A DNA stretch of 64,000 bases, taken from NCBI GenBank assembly GCA_016466735.1, contig JAAOED010000004.1, positions 62,001-126,000 of the forward strand, read 5' to 3'. The translations under genes were made by a program, and so were the position numbers. The notes under the pieces are model-generated. The model was not told where the DNA came from. It worked only from the letters and a program-made list of their open reading frames with translations, and searched no databases. The DNA comes from Weissella confusa (GTDB lineage Bacteria > Bacillota > Bacilli > Lactobacillales > Lactobacillaceae). Below are positions 29,180 through 36,978 of the stretch, piece after piece (the stretch's first letter is position 1; each line of letters starts with the position of its first letter).

Positions 29180-30052
29180 TTACTCACCTCCCTGTTCGGC
29201 AGCTAACGATGAAACATAGTCCACATACAATGAGCCGACGGCATTTTGGAAATCAGTAAATGAGCCAAATGCATCATTGATGGCACGTTGCTCATAAATC
29301 AAAATTGTATCTTCCTTTGAGTAGTTCAAAATTTGTGCATTGTTCTCGGCAATCAAATCAGGAACCGTCGCAGCCTTCGCATCGGCTGCATCCAATTGCG
29401 CCAAACGGCTACGCAAAACTTCGCGTTGCTCTGCTTGGGCGCTCTTGTTAAACAAGCCGCTGCGTTCTTCCGTGGCCGCCAATTGCGCCATCAATTGCGT
29501 ACGCTCAGCATCACGTGCATTTTGATCGTTAACAACCTTTTGCAACGCTTCATTGGCACGCGTCGTATCCTCGATAACTTGCGCGTTGAAACGTTGACCT
29601 GACTCAGCCAATTCAACCGCACGCGCCAACTTTTCATATTCTTCATCATTGAAAATAAACTTTACTGACAATGGGTCCAAAATACCAAAGTGGCGACGAT
29701 CCCACCAATTTCCAAAGAACAATTGGAAGACACCAAGTTGTGACTCTTCGTAGTAAAAGAAGGGGAACTTTTCTGATAGGTACGCAATAAGCTTTTGGCC
29801 CAAGTGGTGACTCAACTCGTCTTGCATATCATCAACCAAAACTGACAAAGCACGGTTAGACTCGGCTTGTGGCGCCTGACGAATTTGCGTGTTGTACTTT
29901 TGACTATCTAGTAATTCATAAACACGGCGATCATTGCCTTCTGCCACAGCAGTTTGAATATCACCAATGTAGTTTAATTTTGCTTGTAATTTTCCATTTA
30001 ATACGGATTGATTTGACGGTAAATCCGTCGTCAAGTATGGCGTGTTCTCCAT
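29180..30052 (-). CDS. unknown coiled-coil protein, first gene of operon
   Basis: A 290-residue protein starting MENTPYLTTDLPSNQSVLNG. Residues about 150-240 are a coiled coil rich in Ala, Gln, Glu and Arg (EALQKVVNDQNARDAERTQL, LAATEERSGLF). The middle contains FFYYEESQLGVFQLFFGNWW. I chose ATG 30052 with GGAGGGG upstream. A TATAAT-like -10 lies near 30096-30101. No family is recognised; a scaffold or nucleic-acid role is only a guess. Confidence 0.75.
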   Translation of the reverse strand: MENTPYLTTDLPSNQSVLNGKLQAKLNYIGDIQTAVAEGNDRRVYELLDSQKYNTQIRQAPQAESNRALSVLVDDMQDELSHHLGQKLIAYLSEKFPFFYYEESQLGVFQLFFGNWWDRRHFGILDPLSVKFIFNDEEYEKLARAVELAESGQRFNAQVIEDTTRANEALQKVVNDQNARDAERTQLMAQLAATEERSGLFNKSAQAEQREVLRSRLAQLDAADAKAATVPDLIAENNAQILNYSKEDTILIYEQRAINDAFGSFTDFQNAVGSLYVDYVSSLAAEQGGE

Positions 30053-30142
30053 CTCAACCCCTCCTGTTTGTGGTTGCAATCTAACTTCTCAAATTATTAT
30101 ATCTACCTAATATATATATCATACAACCTAAACTTAAAGAAA

Positions 30143-30175
30143 AACGCCGACCACGGACTGGACGGCGTTGTTTTT
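30143..30175 (-). terminator. terminator of glnA
   Basis: AACGCCG and CGGCGTT arms with a 13-base loop, followed by TTTTCTTT on the minus strand, 20 bases after the glnA stop. Confidence 0.8.
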
Positions 30176-30194
30176 AAGAAGTTTTTACGAATTT

Positions 30195-31541
30195 TTAGTA
30201 TTGCTCCAAATAAGTTTCCAATTCCCATTGTGAAACTTCTTGGCGATATGCTTGGTATTCCAAACGCTTAGCATCTACAAATGTACGTGCCATGTGTGAA
30301 CCAAGGGCTGCCTTAATCACTTCATCAGTATCCAAATCATTGACGGCCGCCAACAATGTGTCAGGCAAATCAGTGATGCCAGCCTTCTTACGCTCAGCCT
30401 CATCCATCAAGTAAATGTTACGATCTACCGCGTGATTTGGCTCCATTTCGCCGGCAACACCATCCAAGCCAGCTGCCAAGATAACCGCAAAGGCCAAGTA
30501 TGGGTTAGCAGTTGGGTCAACTGAACGCAACTCCAAACGGGTTGAGTTACCACGTGAAGCTGGGACGCGGACCATTGGTGAACGGTTTGAACCAGACCAA
30601 GCTACGTAAACTGGCGCCTCAAATCCAGGCGTCAAACGCTTGTATGAGTTAACCGTTGGGTTCGTGATTGCCGTAAAGTTAGCTGCGTGCGCCAAGACAC
30701 CACCCAAGAAGTTGTAAGCCGTCTTTGACAATTGCAAATCACCAGCTTCGTCGAAGAATACGTTACCAGCTTCGTTGAACAAAGACATGTTCGTGTGCAT
30801 ACCGTTTCCGTTGATACCAGAAATTGGCTTTGGCATAAACGTTGCATACAAACCGTGCTTACGTGCAATCGTCTTAACAATCAACTTGAACGTTTGAATG
30901 TTATCAGCTGCATCCAAGGCATCAGCATACTTGAAGTCAACTTCGTGTTGTCCTGGGGCAACTTCGTGGTGGGCCGCTTCCACTTCAAAGCCCATCTTTT
31001 CCATTTCCAAAACAATTTCACGACGTGTGTTTTCACCCAAATCAAGTGGGGCCAAATCGAAGTAGCCACCCTTGTCATTCAGGTTCATCGTTGGGTTACC
31101 ATGCTCATCAAGCTTGAACAAGAAGAATTCTGGCTCAGTTCCAATGTTAAAGTTCTTGAAACCAGCGTCTTCCATCTGCTTCAAAACACGCTTCAAGTTG
31201 TTACGAGGATCCCCGGCAAATGGCTCGCGGTCGGCCGTGTAAATGTCTGCAATCAAACGTGCAACCTTACCACCGTGTGAGTCAGTCGCCCATGGGAAAA
31301 TCATGAACGTTGAAAGGTCAGGATACAAATACATGTCTGACTCTTCAATACGAACGAATCCTTCGATTGAAGAACCGTCAAACATCAAATTGTTGTCCAA
31401 CACCTTTTCAAGTTGTGAAACAGGAACTTCGACGTTCTTAATTGTGCCGAAAACATCTGAGAACTGCAAACGTAGGAATTCCACGTTCTCCTCAGTAATC
31501 ATGTTGCGAATATCATCCTTGGTATAAGCCTTGCGAACCAT
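30195..31541 (-). CDS. glnA: glutamine synthetase type I
   Basis: A 448-residue GSI-alpha type enzyme making glutamine from glutamate, ammonia and ATP in the cytoplasm. Visible motifs: [11 protein letters not shown] near residue 53, the latch [26 protein letters not shown], the [12 protein letters not shown] stretch, [20 protein letters not shown] and [10 protein letters not shown]. Length is normal for the Firmicutes form, which is feedback-controlled rather than adenylylated. It lies 36 bases after glnR in a likely glnRA operon. Confidence 0.97.
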   Translation of the reverse strand: MVRKAYTKDDIRNMITEENVEFLRLQFSDVFGTIKNVEVPVSQLEKVLDNNLMFDGSSIEGFVRIEESDMYLYPDLSTFMIFPWATDSHGGKVARLIADIYTADREPFAGDPRNNLKRVLKQMEDAGFKNFNIGTEPEFFLFKLDEHGNPTMNLNDKGGYFDLAPLDLGENTRREIVLEMEKMGFEVEAAHHEVAPGQHEVDFKYADALDAADNIQTFKLIVKTIARKHGLYATFMPKPISGINGNGMHTNMSLFNEAGNVFFDEAGDLQLSKTAYNFLGGVLAHAANFTAITNPTVNSYKRLTPGFEAPVYVAWSGSNRSPMVRVPASRGNSTRLELRSVDPTANPYLAFAVILAAGLDGVAGEMEPNHAVDRNIYLMDEAERKKAGITDLPDTLLAAVNDLDTDEVIKAALGSHMARTFVDAKRLEYQAYRQEVSQWELETYLEQY

Positions 31542-31577
31542 TGTAATCTCCTTTTACTTTATCCCAAAACACATCAT

Positions 31578-31931
31578 CTAAAACTTCCGTTGACCGTTAT
31601 TAAAACGACCAATCTTAAGCAACTCATCAGCCAACATCTGACGCATATTAACATCATCCGGATCAACCTTTTCTGCTTCACGGCGTTGCTTTTTAGCATC
31701 AACCTCATGAATTTCAGAAACTGAATAACCGGCATCTAGATAATCTGCAATCTCCAATAAACGATCAACGTCATCTAACGAAAAACGTCGCTGCTTACCG
31801 GCCCCTCTATGCGGCTCAATGAGTCCCTGCTGATCATAGTACCGAATCTGACGATCTGATAAGCCCGTCAATTCGCGCACTACGCTCATTGGCAACACTG
31901 CCAAATCGCGACGTAACTCTCGTCTTACCAT
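31578..31931 (-). CDS. glnR: GlnR, MerR-family nitrogen regulator
   Basis: A 117-residue protein with the MerR winged helix (VLPMSVVRELTGLSDRQIRY, YDQQGLIEPHRGAGKQRRFS) and a short tail that senses glutamine synthetase. GlnR represses glnRA and ammonium uptake when nitrogen is plentiful. A perfect GlnR box about 60 bases upstream shows likely autoregulation. AGGGGG precedes the ATG. Confidence 0.95.
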   Translation of the reverse strand: MVRRELRRDLAVLPMSVVRELTGLSDRQIRYYDQQGLIEPHRGAGKQRRFSLDDVDRLLEIADYLDAGYSVSEIHEVDAKKQRREAEKVDPDDVNMRQMLADELLKIGRFNNGQRKF

Positions 31932-31989
31932 ACGTCCGACCCCCTATGCATAGCATGTTACCACCTATTTTAGAAGATTTTTCTATTCA

Positions 31990-32006
31990 TGTCAGCTATT
32001 CTGACA
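31990..32006. promoter_or_regulatory. GlnR operator
   Basis: The palindrome TGTCAGCTATTCTGACA matches the GlnR/TnrA box TGTNA-N7-TNACA exactly. It overlaps the miaA stop codon, 59-75 bases before the glnR ATG. Confidence 0.8.
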
Positions 32007-32931
32007 CGAACCGTGCGACATCACTTTCAATCGCATTCAAGCCTGCGGCGTTTTGTACCAAATCATACCAATGAATATCAGTGAATTGGTTGTTGAACCA
32101 TGTCATTTGACGCTTTGCATAGCGACGTGAGGCTTGCTTCAGCGCTTCACTCGCTTGCTCAAGTGTTTCGACACCGTCTAAGTAACCAAACAATTCCTTA
32201 TACCCAATCGCTTTCTTCGCCGTACTATCTTCAGGCAAGGCCGCTGCAATTCGTGCTTCTTCAAGCAAGCCATTCGCAATCATCGCATCTACGCGTGTAT
32301 TAATACGGTCGTACAAAACTGGCCGATCTGTTGTTAATCCGATGATATAGGCATCATACAAACGCTTTGGTTCAGGTTGCTGTTCTGAAAACGGCTTGCC
32401 GGTGTGGTCACTAACTAACAGCGCTCTGACCAAGCGACGGATTTGTCCTGGCAGAATACGTGCTTCACTGACTGGATCCAATTCACGCAAAGCATCGCGC
32501 ACAACCGCTTCACCTTGTTCATGAGCAATTGCCGTCCACTTCTCGACAAATACCTCATCCGTAATATCATCCACATCAGCCAACGGCCGGTCACCTAACA
32601 ATGCTTGCACATAAAAGCCAGTTCCACCAACCAAAATTGGCATTTTCCCCCGGTCTGCAATATCTGCGATTGCTGCTTGTGCCTCACGCACAAAGCGAGA
32701 GGCTGAATAATGTTCAGCCGGGTCAGCAATATCAATCATGTGGTGTGGCGCAACCGCCTGCTCTTCAGGTGTTGCCTTCGCTGTCCCGATATTTAGTTGA
32801 CGGTAAATCTGCATCGAATCACCTGAAACAATTTCACCGTTAAATTTCTTTGCTAGTTCTAGTGATAAAGCAGTCTTCCCAACCGCTGTTGGTCCGACAA
32901 TCACAATTAACTTATCCATGTTATTTTCCAT
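31996..32931 (-). CDS. miaA: tRNA dimethylallyltransferase
   Basis: A 311-residue enzyme that adds a dimethylallyl group to A37 of tRNAs reading UNN codons. It has the P-loop IVGPTAVGKTALSLELAKKF, SGDSMQIYRQLNIGTAK and PILVGGTGFYVQALL. ATG 32931 overlaps the upstream gene by 11 bases; a second ATG at 32919 (MDKLIVIVGP) is equally possible. The stop overlaps a GlnR box. Confidence 0.96.
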   Translation of the reverse strand: MENNMDKLIVIVGPTAVGKTALSLELAKKFNGEIVSGDSMQIYRQLNIGTAKATPEEQAVAPHHMIDIADPAEHYSASRFVREAQAAIADIADRGKMPILVGGTGFYVQALLGDRPLADVDDITDEVFVEKWTAIAHEQGEAVVRDALRELDPVSEARILPGQIRRLVRALLVSDHTGKPFSEQQPEPKRLYDAYIIGLTTDRPVLYDRINTRVDAMIANGLLEEARIAAALPEDSTAKKAIGYKELFGYLDGVETLEQASEALKQASRRYAKRQMTWFNNQFTDIHWYDLVQNAAGLNAIESDVARFVSE

Positions 32932-33556
32932 TTCTATCTCTAAGTTGCTGGGCTAATCGAACGTCATCCGTGATTACCCCGGCCACACGTCCCCTGATCA
33001 TTAGCTTCAAGGCCCAAGCTTTGGTTGGCGTCCACCAATACGTCGCTGCTTTTCGAGCACGCATCATCACGAACGGTAAATATCGATAGTCCAAATTGTT
33101 GTTTTGAATCACACCGCTGTGAAACAGTCGTCGACTTATGCGATTTGGCCGATACTGTAAAAGTCCAAGTGGTATCGTCGCGTCAAGTTGGCGCCACGTT
33201 TCAACAGCACTCACTTGGAATGATTGCAACATTACCGGCGCATCAACTTCAGCAGCTTGCCACTCACGGTACAATTCTGTTGCGCCCTGTTTCCCCTTCA
33301 GCTCGATCAATAATAACCCCTGGTAATTCTTTTCTTTGACCAACGCCAAAAATGATGCGAAATCATCCACAACTGGTGGCATCTCGTCATCAATATCGTG
33401 TTTTAGGATTAGCCGACCGTCATACAATTGCACATCAACTTCTAAGCCATCCGCGCCCAGTTGAATCGCAGAGGCAAAAGCTGGTAGTGAGTTTTCAAGG
33501 CGTCCAGCCGTGTGATCACCTCGATGGGCGATAATTAATGGTTTGTTCATCTGCAT
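32921..33556 (-). CDS. glycerophosphodiester phosphodiesterase family protein
   Basis: A 211-residue GDPD-type TIM barrel: IIAHRGD near residue 10, ENSLPAFASAIQLGADGLEVDVQ with the metal-binding Glu and Asp, and LKHD with the second His. It hydrolyses glycerophosphodiesters to glycerol-3-phosphate and an alcohol. It lacks a signal peptide, so it acts inside. A second ATG two codons later is possible. Confidence 0.88.
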   Translation of the reverse strand: MQMNKPLIIAHRGDHTAGRLENSLPAFASAIQLGADGLEVDVQLYDGRLILKHDIDDEMPPVVDDFASFLALVKEKNYQGLLLIELKGKQGATELYREWQAAEVDAPVMLQSFQVSAVETWRQLDATIPLGLLQYRPNRISRRLFHSGVIQNNNLDYRYLPFVMMRARKAATYWWTPTKAWALKLMIRGRVAGVITDDVRLAQQLRDRNGK

Positions 33557-33632
33557 TTCAAGAAACCCCAGTTATTAAACTCAATTAAAATATGTTAAAC
33601 TTATCTTAACAAATATATGGAGGAACCACATC

Positions 33633-33815
33633 ATGAAGAAGTTTGGTTTGGGGATTTTGACTGGGGTTGCTGGTACGCTAGCAACTGCTGCCGCTGCAGC
33701 CTTCACGTTCCACAAGGTTGCTGTTAAGCCTTTGGAAGAAGAAGAGGCTAAGTTTGAGGAGACTGAGCGCAAGGCCGCTCGTAAGGCTGCTCACTCTCAC
33801 GGCGCACGATTCTAA
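33633..33815 (+). CDS. DUF3042 family protein
   Basis: A 60-residue protein (MKKFGLGILTGVAGTLATAA) with one N-terminal membrane helix and a charged tail (KPLEEEEAKFEETERKAARK). This is the DUF3042 pattern of Lactobacillales, function unknown. ATGGAGG precedes the ATG. It is convergent with the rhodanese gene and they share a terminator. Confidence 0.85.
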   Translation: MKKFGLGILTGVAGTLATAAAAAFTFHKVAVKPLEEEEAKFEETERKAARKAAHSHGARF

Positions 33816-33828
33816 TAAAAAACAAATA

Positions 33829-33881
33829 CCCACTTACATGAGCCGGCGTAACATCGTCAGTTAATGTAAGTGGGTATTTTT
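33829..33881. terminator. bidirectional terminator
   Basis: ATACCCACTTACAT and ATGTAAGTGGGTAT enclose about 24 bases; T-rich tails follow on both strands. It serves the DUF3042 gene and the convergent rhodanese gene. Confidence 0.85.
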
Positions 33882-34268
33882 TTAATTACTCTTAGTCTTA
33901 CCAGTGTAAGCACCAAAACCGTTCTTCAAAACGTAGATATCGTTATATCCCGCCTTCTTCAACTTACGCGCCATACGCGCAGCCATTTGCATGTTTTCGT
34001 CATACAAAAAGACTGGCTTGTCTTGACGCAAAGCACTGTGGTTTTCATTCAACATAGCGTATTGAATGTTACGTGCACCAAGCACGTGCTTTGCCTTAAA
34101 CTTTGCTGGCTCACGCAAATCGATCAATTGGTGACCACGACTTTGTGCTTCAAATTCTTCAGAGTTCAAAAGTGATGCCGCACGCTTCAACGTTACGCGC
34201 GTCCATACCAATGTACCAACCGTCCAAAGAATCCAAAGCAATACAATGACAAACAATGCTTGCAACAT
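33882..34268 (-). CDS. membrane-anchored rhodanese-like protein, catalytic Cys missing
   Basis: A 128-residue protein: N-terminal membrane helix (LQALFVIVLLWILWTVGTLV), then a rhodanese fold with QLIDLREPAKFKAKHVLGARNI. The active loop reads FLYDENMQMAARMA, where active enzymes have Cys; Asp stands in its place. Sulfur transfer is therefore unlikely, and a binding or scaffold role at the inner membrane is more likely. This YqhL-like type is common in LAB. Confidence 0.85.
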   Translation of the reverse strand: MLQALFVIVLLWILWTVGTLVWTRVTLKRAASLLNSEEFEAQSRGHQLIDLREPAKFKAKHVLGARNIQYAMLNENHSALRQDKPVFLYDENMQMAARMARKLKKAGYNDIYVLKNGFGAYTGKTKSN

Positions 34269-34326
34269 ACTACTAAATTCCCCATTTCATTTTTCAGTCA
34301 AGTACTATTCTATCAAACCTAAAATA

Positions 34327-34359
34327 AAAAGTCTGCCAACCTTAGGCAGACTTTGATTT
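34327..34359 (-). terminator. terminator of the LysM-CAP gene
   Basis: AAAGTCTGCC and GGCAGACTTT pair around a 7-base loop, followed by TTATTTTAG on the minus strand. Confidence 0.8.
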
Positions 34360-34373
34360 TTCTTCAATTATTA

Positions 34374-35180
34374 TTATTGTGCTTCAGCAACGAACGTACC
34401 AGTGGCAGCGTTGTAACCGAAACCAACTCGTGAGTATGAACCCAATACCCAACGTGTGTGTGGGTGTGAACCGTTGTCGATCATACCAGTTTCAGCATAC
34501 CAAGCGTTAACTGCTGCTGAACCAGCACCGAAGCCGATAGCAACAACTTCGTGACCGTATGATTGTGCAAAGTGCGCAGCGTCAACGTTTCCTGCCATCA
34601 TGTCGGCACGGTATTGTGCAGTTGCTGACAATGAAGCGTCGTATGAAACTGGTGACAAACCAGCAGCCGTACGGATTGCGTTCAATGCGTTAACGGCATC
34701 AGCGAATGAACCCGTTGAAACAGGTGCAGTTGCAACTGACGTTTGTGCAGGTGCTGCAGAAGCGACTGGTGCTGATGAAGCAGCAGATGAAGCTTGTGAT
34801 TGCGCAGGTTCTGTTGCAGCACTTGATTGTGCAGGTGCAACTGAACCGTTCAAGCGAATCTCTTCACCAACGATGATCAAGTTAGGGTTCGTGATGTTGT
34901 TCATCTTTACGATGTCATCAACCTTCAAGCCAGTTGCTTGTGCGATTGTGTCAATCGTGTCACCTTCTTGAATCTTGTAAGTCGTACCAGCAGTCTTAAC
35001 GGCTTCCTTTACGTCGTCAACCGTCTTGGCACGCCATGAAGCAGCATCCGTAGCTGGCTTTGCGTTATCGTCGGCTGATACAGCCGTGTTTGAGTTCGTC
35101 ATTGGCAAAATCGCAGCAGCGGCAACCAAAGCGGCAGCTCCCATTCCCTTAGCCATAGCATTAATCTTAGAGTTAATCAT
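34374..35180 (-). CDS. secreted LysM-CAP domain protein
   Basis: A 268-residue protein with a signal peptide (about 1-36, GAAALVAAAAILPM, likely cut after VSA), a SWRAKTVDDVKEAVKTAG module, one LysM domain (about 66-110, YKIQEGDTIDTIAQATGLKV), an Ala/Ser/Gln-rich linker, and a C-terminal CAP/SCP domain (about 158-268, with HFAQSYGHEVVAIGFG and HPHTRWVLGSYSRVGFG). LysM binds peptidoglycan; the CAP role in bacteria is unclear. It is a paralogue of the LysM-CHAP gene upstream in its N-terminal half. Confidence 0.88.
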   Translation of the reverse strand: MINSKINAMAKGMGAAALVAAAAILPMTNSNTAVSADDNAKPATDAASWRAKTVDDVKEAVKTAGTTYKIQEGDTIDTIAQATGLKVDDIVKMNNITNPNLIIVGEEIRLNGSVAPAQSSAATEPAQSQASSAASSAPVASAAPAQTSVATAPVSTGSFADAVNALNAIRTAAGLSPVSYDASLSATAQYRADMMAGNVDAAHFAQSYGHEVVAIGFGAGSAAVNAWYAETGMIDNGSHPHTRWVLGSYSRVGFGYNAATGTFVAEAQ

Positions 35181-35286
35181 ATTATTTATATTCCCTTTTT
35201 GTACGTTTTTAGCCAGTCCAACGACTGAGCCTCGTATGTTTTATATAATAGCAAGTACGTATATCAAGTAAGTTACATCACGATAA

Positions 35287-35319
35287 CAAAAAAACGGGAC
35301 ATTGATGACAATGTCCCGT
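35287..35319 (-). terminator. terminator of the LysM-CHAP gene
   Basis: ACGGGACATTG and CAATGTCCCGT pair around a 4-base loop, followed by TTTTTTTG on the minus strand. The next gene's promoter candidate (TTGATA, 16 bases, TATAAA) lies after it. Confidence 0.9.
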
Positions 35320-35336
35320 ATACAATACATTTATTA

Positions 35337-36155
35337 TTAGTGAATGAACAAAACGCCTGCTGCAGGGATAGTACGTGATGAAACCACGAATTCACCCTTA
35401 GCGTTCATTTCTGAGATTGTGATCATGTCACCGTTAACGCCCGTAACAACAGCCACGTGACCGTATGATGAAGCGTAAGCAACACCCGGCATCATAACGG
35501 CAACCGTACCAACGGCTGGGTTCGTGTCTACAACACGGCCAGCGTAAGTTGCGTTGTTAGCCCATTCTGCTGCGTTACCCCAGAAGTTACCAACCCATGG
35601 CAATTGGTTCTTAACGTACCACGTGCATTGTCCAGCGTAGTATGAGTTACCTGGTACAGCAGTGTAGTCAGCGTTGTATGAAGGCGCTACTGGTTGTGCT
35701 TCTTGTGCAACTGGTGCTTCTGCAACTGGTGCTTCTTCGACAACTGGGGCTACTTCAACTGCAGCTTCTTGCGCAACTGGTGCTTCTGAAGCAACAACTT
35801 CTTCTGCAACTTCCTTCGTCAAGTTGATTTCTTGACCGATAACAATGAAGTTAGCATCGTTGATGTCGTTAGCTGCAGCGATTTCTTCTGCAGTCAATTC
35901 AGTAGCTGAAGCAATCGTTGACAACGTATCACCAGCTTGAACCGTGTACTTTTGACCTGCGGCTTGAACGGCTTCGACCACTTGATCAACTGTCTTGGCA
36001 CGCCATGCTGAAGTCGTTTGTGCAACTTCTTCGTTAGCGTATGCTGATTCAGTTGAAACCATTGGTACGATGGCAGCTGCTGCAGCAACAACCGTTGCGG
36101 CTACCCAGTTCTTACCTGACTTGTACATCTTCTTGCGTGAATTTACGTTTTGCAT
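35337..36155 (-). CDS. secreted LysM-CHAP peptidoglycan hydrolase
   Basis: A 272-residue protein with a signal peptide (about 1-41, WVAATVVAAAAAIVPMVS, cut near AYA), an AWRAKTVDQVVEAVQAAG module, one LysM domain (about 69-113, YTVQAGDTLSTIASATELTA), a linker rich in AP-V-EA repeats, and a C-terminal CHAP domain with catalytic Cys (AGQCTWYVKNQLPW) and His (SYGHVAVVTG). It should cut peptide bonds in peptidoglycan. A WalR-type box lies 119 bases upstream. GGGGAG precedes the ATG. Confidence 0.92.
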   Translation of the reverse strand: MQNVNSRKKMYKSGKNWVAATVVAAAAAIVPMVSTESAYANEEVAQTTSAWRAKTVDQVVEAVQAAGQKYTVQAGDTLSTIASATELTAEEIAAANDINDANFIVIGQEINLTKEVAEEVVASEAPVAQEAAVEVAPVVEEAPVAEAPVAQEAQPVAPSYNADYTAVPGNSYYAGQCTWYVKNQLPWVGNFWGNAAEWANNATYAGRVVDTNPAVGTVAVMMPGVAYASSYGHVAVVTGVNGDMITISEMNAKGEFVVSSRTIPAAGVLFIH

Positions 36156-36273
36156 GATTAACTCCCCAATTATCTGCCGCTCATATAAGCGTTTGTTTCT
36201 TTGTTTTAAGTAAGATTTAATTTGTATTAGTTATGTGTTGCCTTAACAACATGATTAATAATACCGACGGGGC

Positions 36274-36290
36274 GTAACAGTTATATAACA
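36274..36290 (-). promoter_or_regulatory. WalR-type box upstream of the LysM-CHAP gene
   Basis: On the minus strand TGTTAT-ATAAC-TGTTAC matches the WalR consensus TGTWAH-N5-TGTWAH exactly. The WalKR system controls murein hydrolases in Firmicutes, which fits the gene. Confidence 0.6.
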
Positions 36291-36529
36291 GCGACTAAAC
36301 AACGTGTAACGCACAAATTGGTCATATTTGATTTGCATATAAACAGCGTCATTTCGGCACAACCATTTTGGTGTTCACATTTACTTCAAAAACAGTCCCT
36401 ACTCTGAAAATAACTTTTTTCGCGTTTTCATTACTTTTCAGGCCGTTTGTTACAACTATTACATCGTTTTCCGGGAAGTTTGTTACGGATTAAGTTAGTT
36501 TGTGGTTAGTGTCCGTCCTGACGGCCGGA

Positions 36530-36577
36530 GTGCTTGGCCCCTTCTAGGGCACGCTAACACGTGGCGGGGCCAAGCAC
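36530..36577. repeat. 12-bp perfect inverted repeat, GC-rich
   Basis: GTGCTTGGCCCC and GGGGCCAAGCAC enclose 24 bases. It is part of a GC-rich non-coding block unlike the AT-rich flanks (36200-36480). Confidence 0.7.
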
Positions 36578-36699
36578 AGCAGCCAAGTAATACTCTGATT
36601 GTTTGATATTCATTCCCTGCAAAACAAATGGTTGAACTGTTCACCCATATATTTTCCGGTGGATGTAAATCCATAACTGACTAGAATATCTTTGTTGCT

Positions 36700-36885
36700 G
36701 GCATGAGGGCTGGGGACTATCGGAGCGTTCAAACTGGGGCAACATGCCGCATGGCCGGCGCTATTCAGACAAGCCCACACAGGACTAGAAGGATTAGGGC
36801 AATTATTTGCCCCGCTGAATGGCGTCCGCGCCATTCGGTTGCCCTAGTTTGAACTTTGTCGGAGATAGTCCCCAGCCCTCATGCC
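36700..36885. repeat. 186-bp imperfect inverted repeat element (structured RNA or MITE candidate)
   Basis: The ends are perfect 22-bp inverted repeats (36700-36721 and 36864-36885). After a small bulge, 36728-36743 again pairs with 36838-36852. Inside are GGGCAA/TTGCCC and GAATGGCG/CGCCATTC hairpins. No credible reading frame. I saw no target-site duplication, and none of the conserved motifs I know for tmRNA, SRP RNA or RNase P RNA. The gap 36156-36978 otherwise holds only the WalR box, the GC-rich repeat and a terminator. Confidence 0.7.
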
Positions 36886-36923
36886 TCGACGCAACGCGTC
36901 GACACACACCACCACCCAAACGA

Positions 36924-36967
36924 CAAAAAAAGACGAGAACCATTCGCTGATTCTCGTCTTTATTTTT
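36924..36967. terminator. terminator of glucokinase gene (works on both strands)
   Basis: AAGACGAGAA and TTCTCGTCTT pair around an 11-base loop. TTTTTTTG follows on the minus strand and TATTTTT on the plus strand. It could also end a plus-strand RNA from the structured element. Confidence 0.85.
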
Positions 36968-36978
36968 GCTTGATTTAA

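Noticed and set aside
31932..31989. Second GlnR box closer to glnR
   Set aside because: Only half of the consensus matches near TAACA. The perfect box is at 31990-32006.
34700..35830. Repeats in the linkers of the LysM proteins as a CRISPR or mobile repeat
   Set aside because: They are codon-level repeats of Ala/Pro/Glu/Val linker peptides in frame with the genes.
36610..36834. 74-codon minus-strand frame in the structured block
   Set aside because: It falls inside the inverted-repeat element, has no ribosome site and has unlikely composition (Cys, Pro and Ser clusters).
36700..36885. tmRNA, SRP RNA or RNase P RNA
   Set aside because: None of their conserved motifs (tRNA-like end, GGAAG loop, RNase P core) was found.
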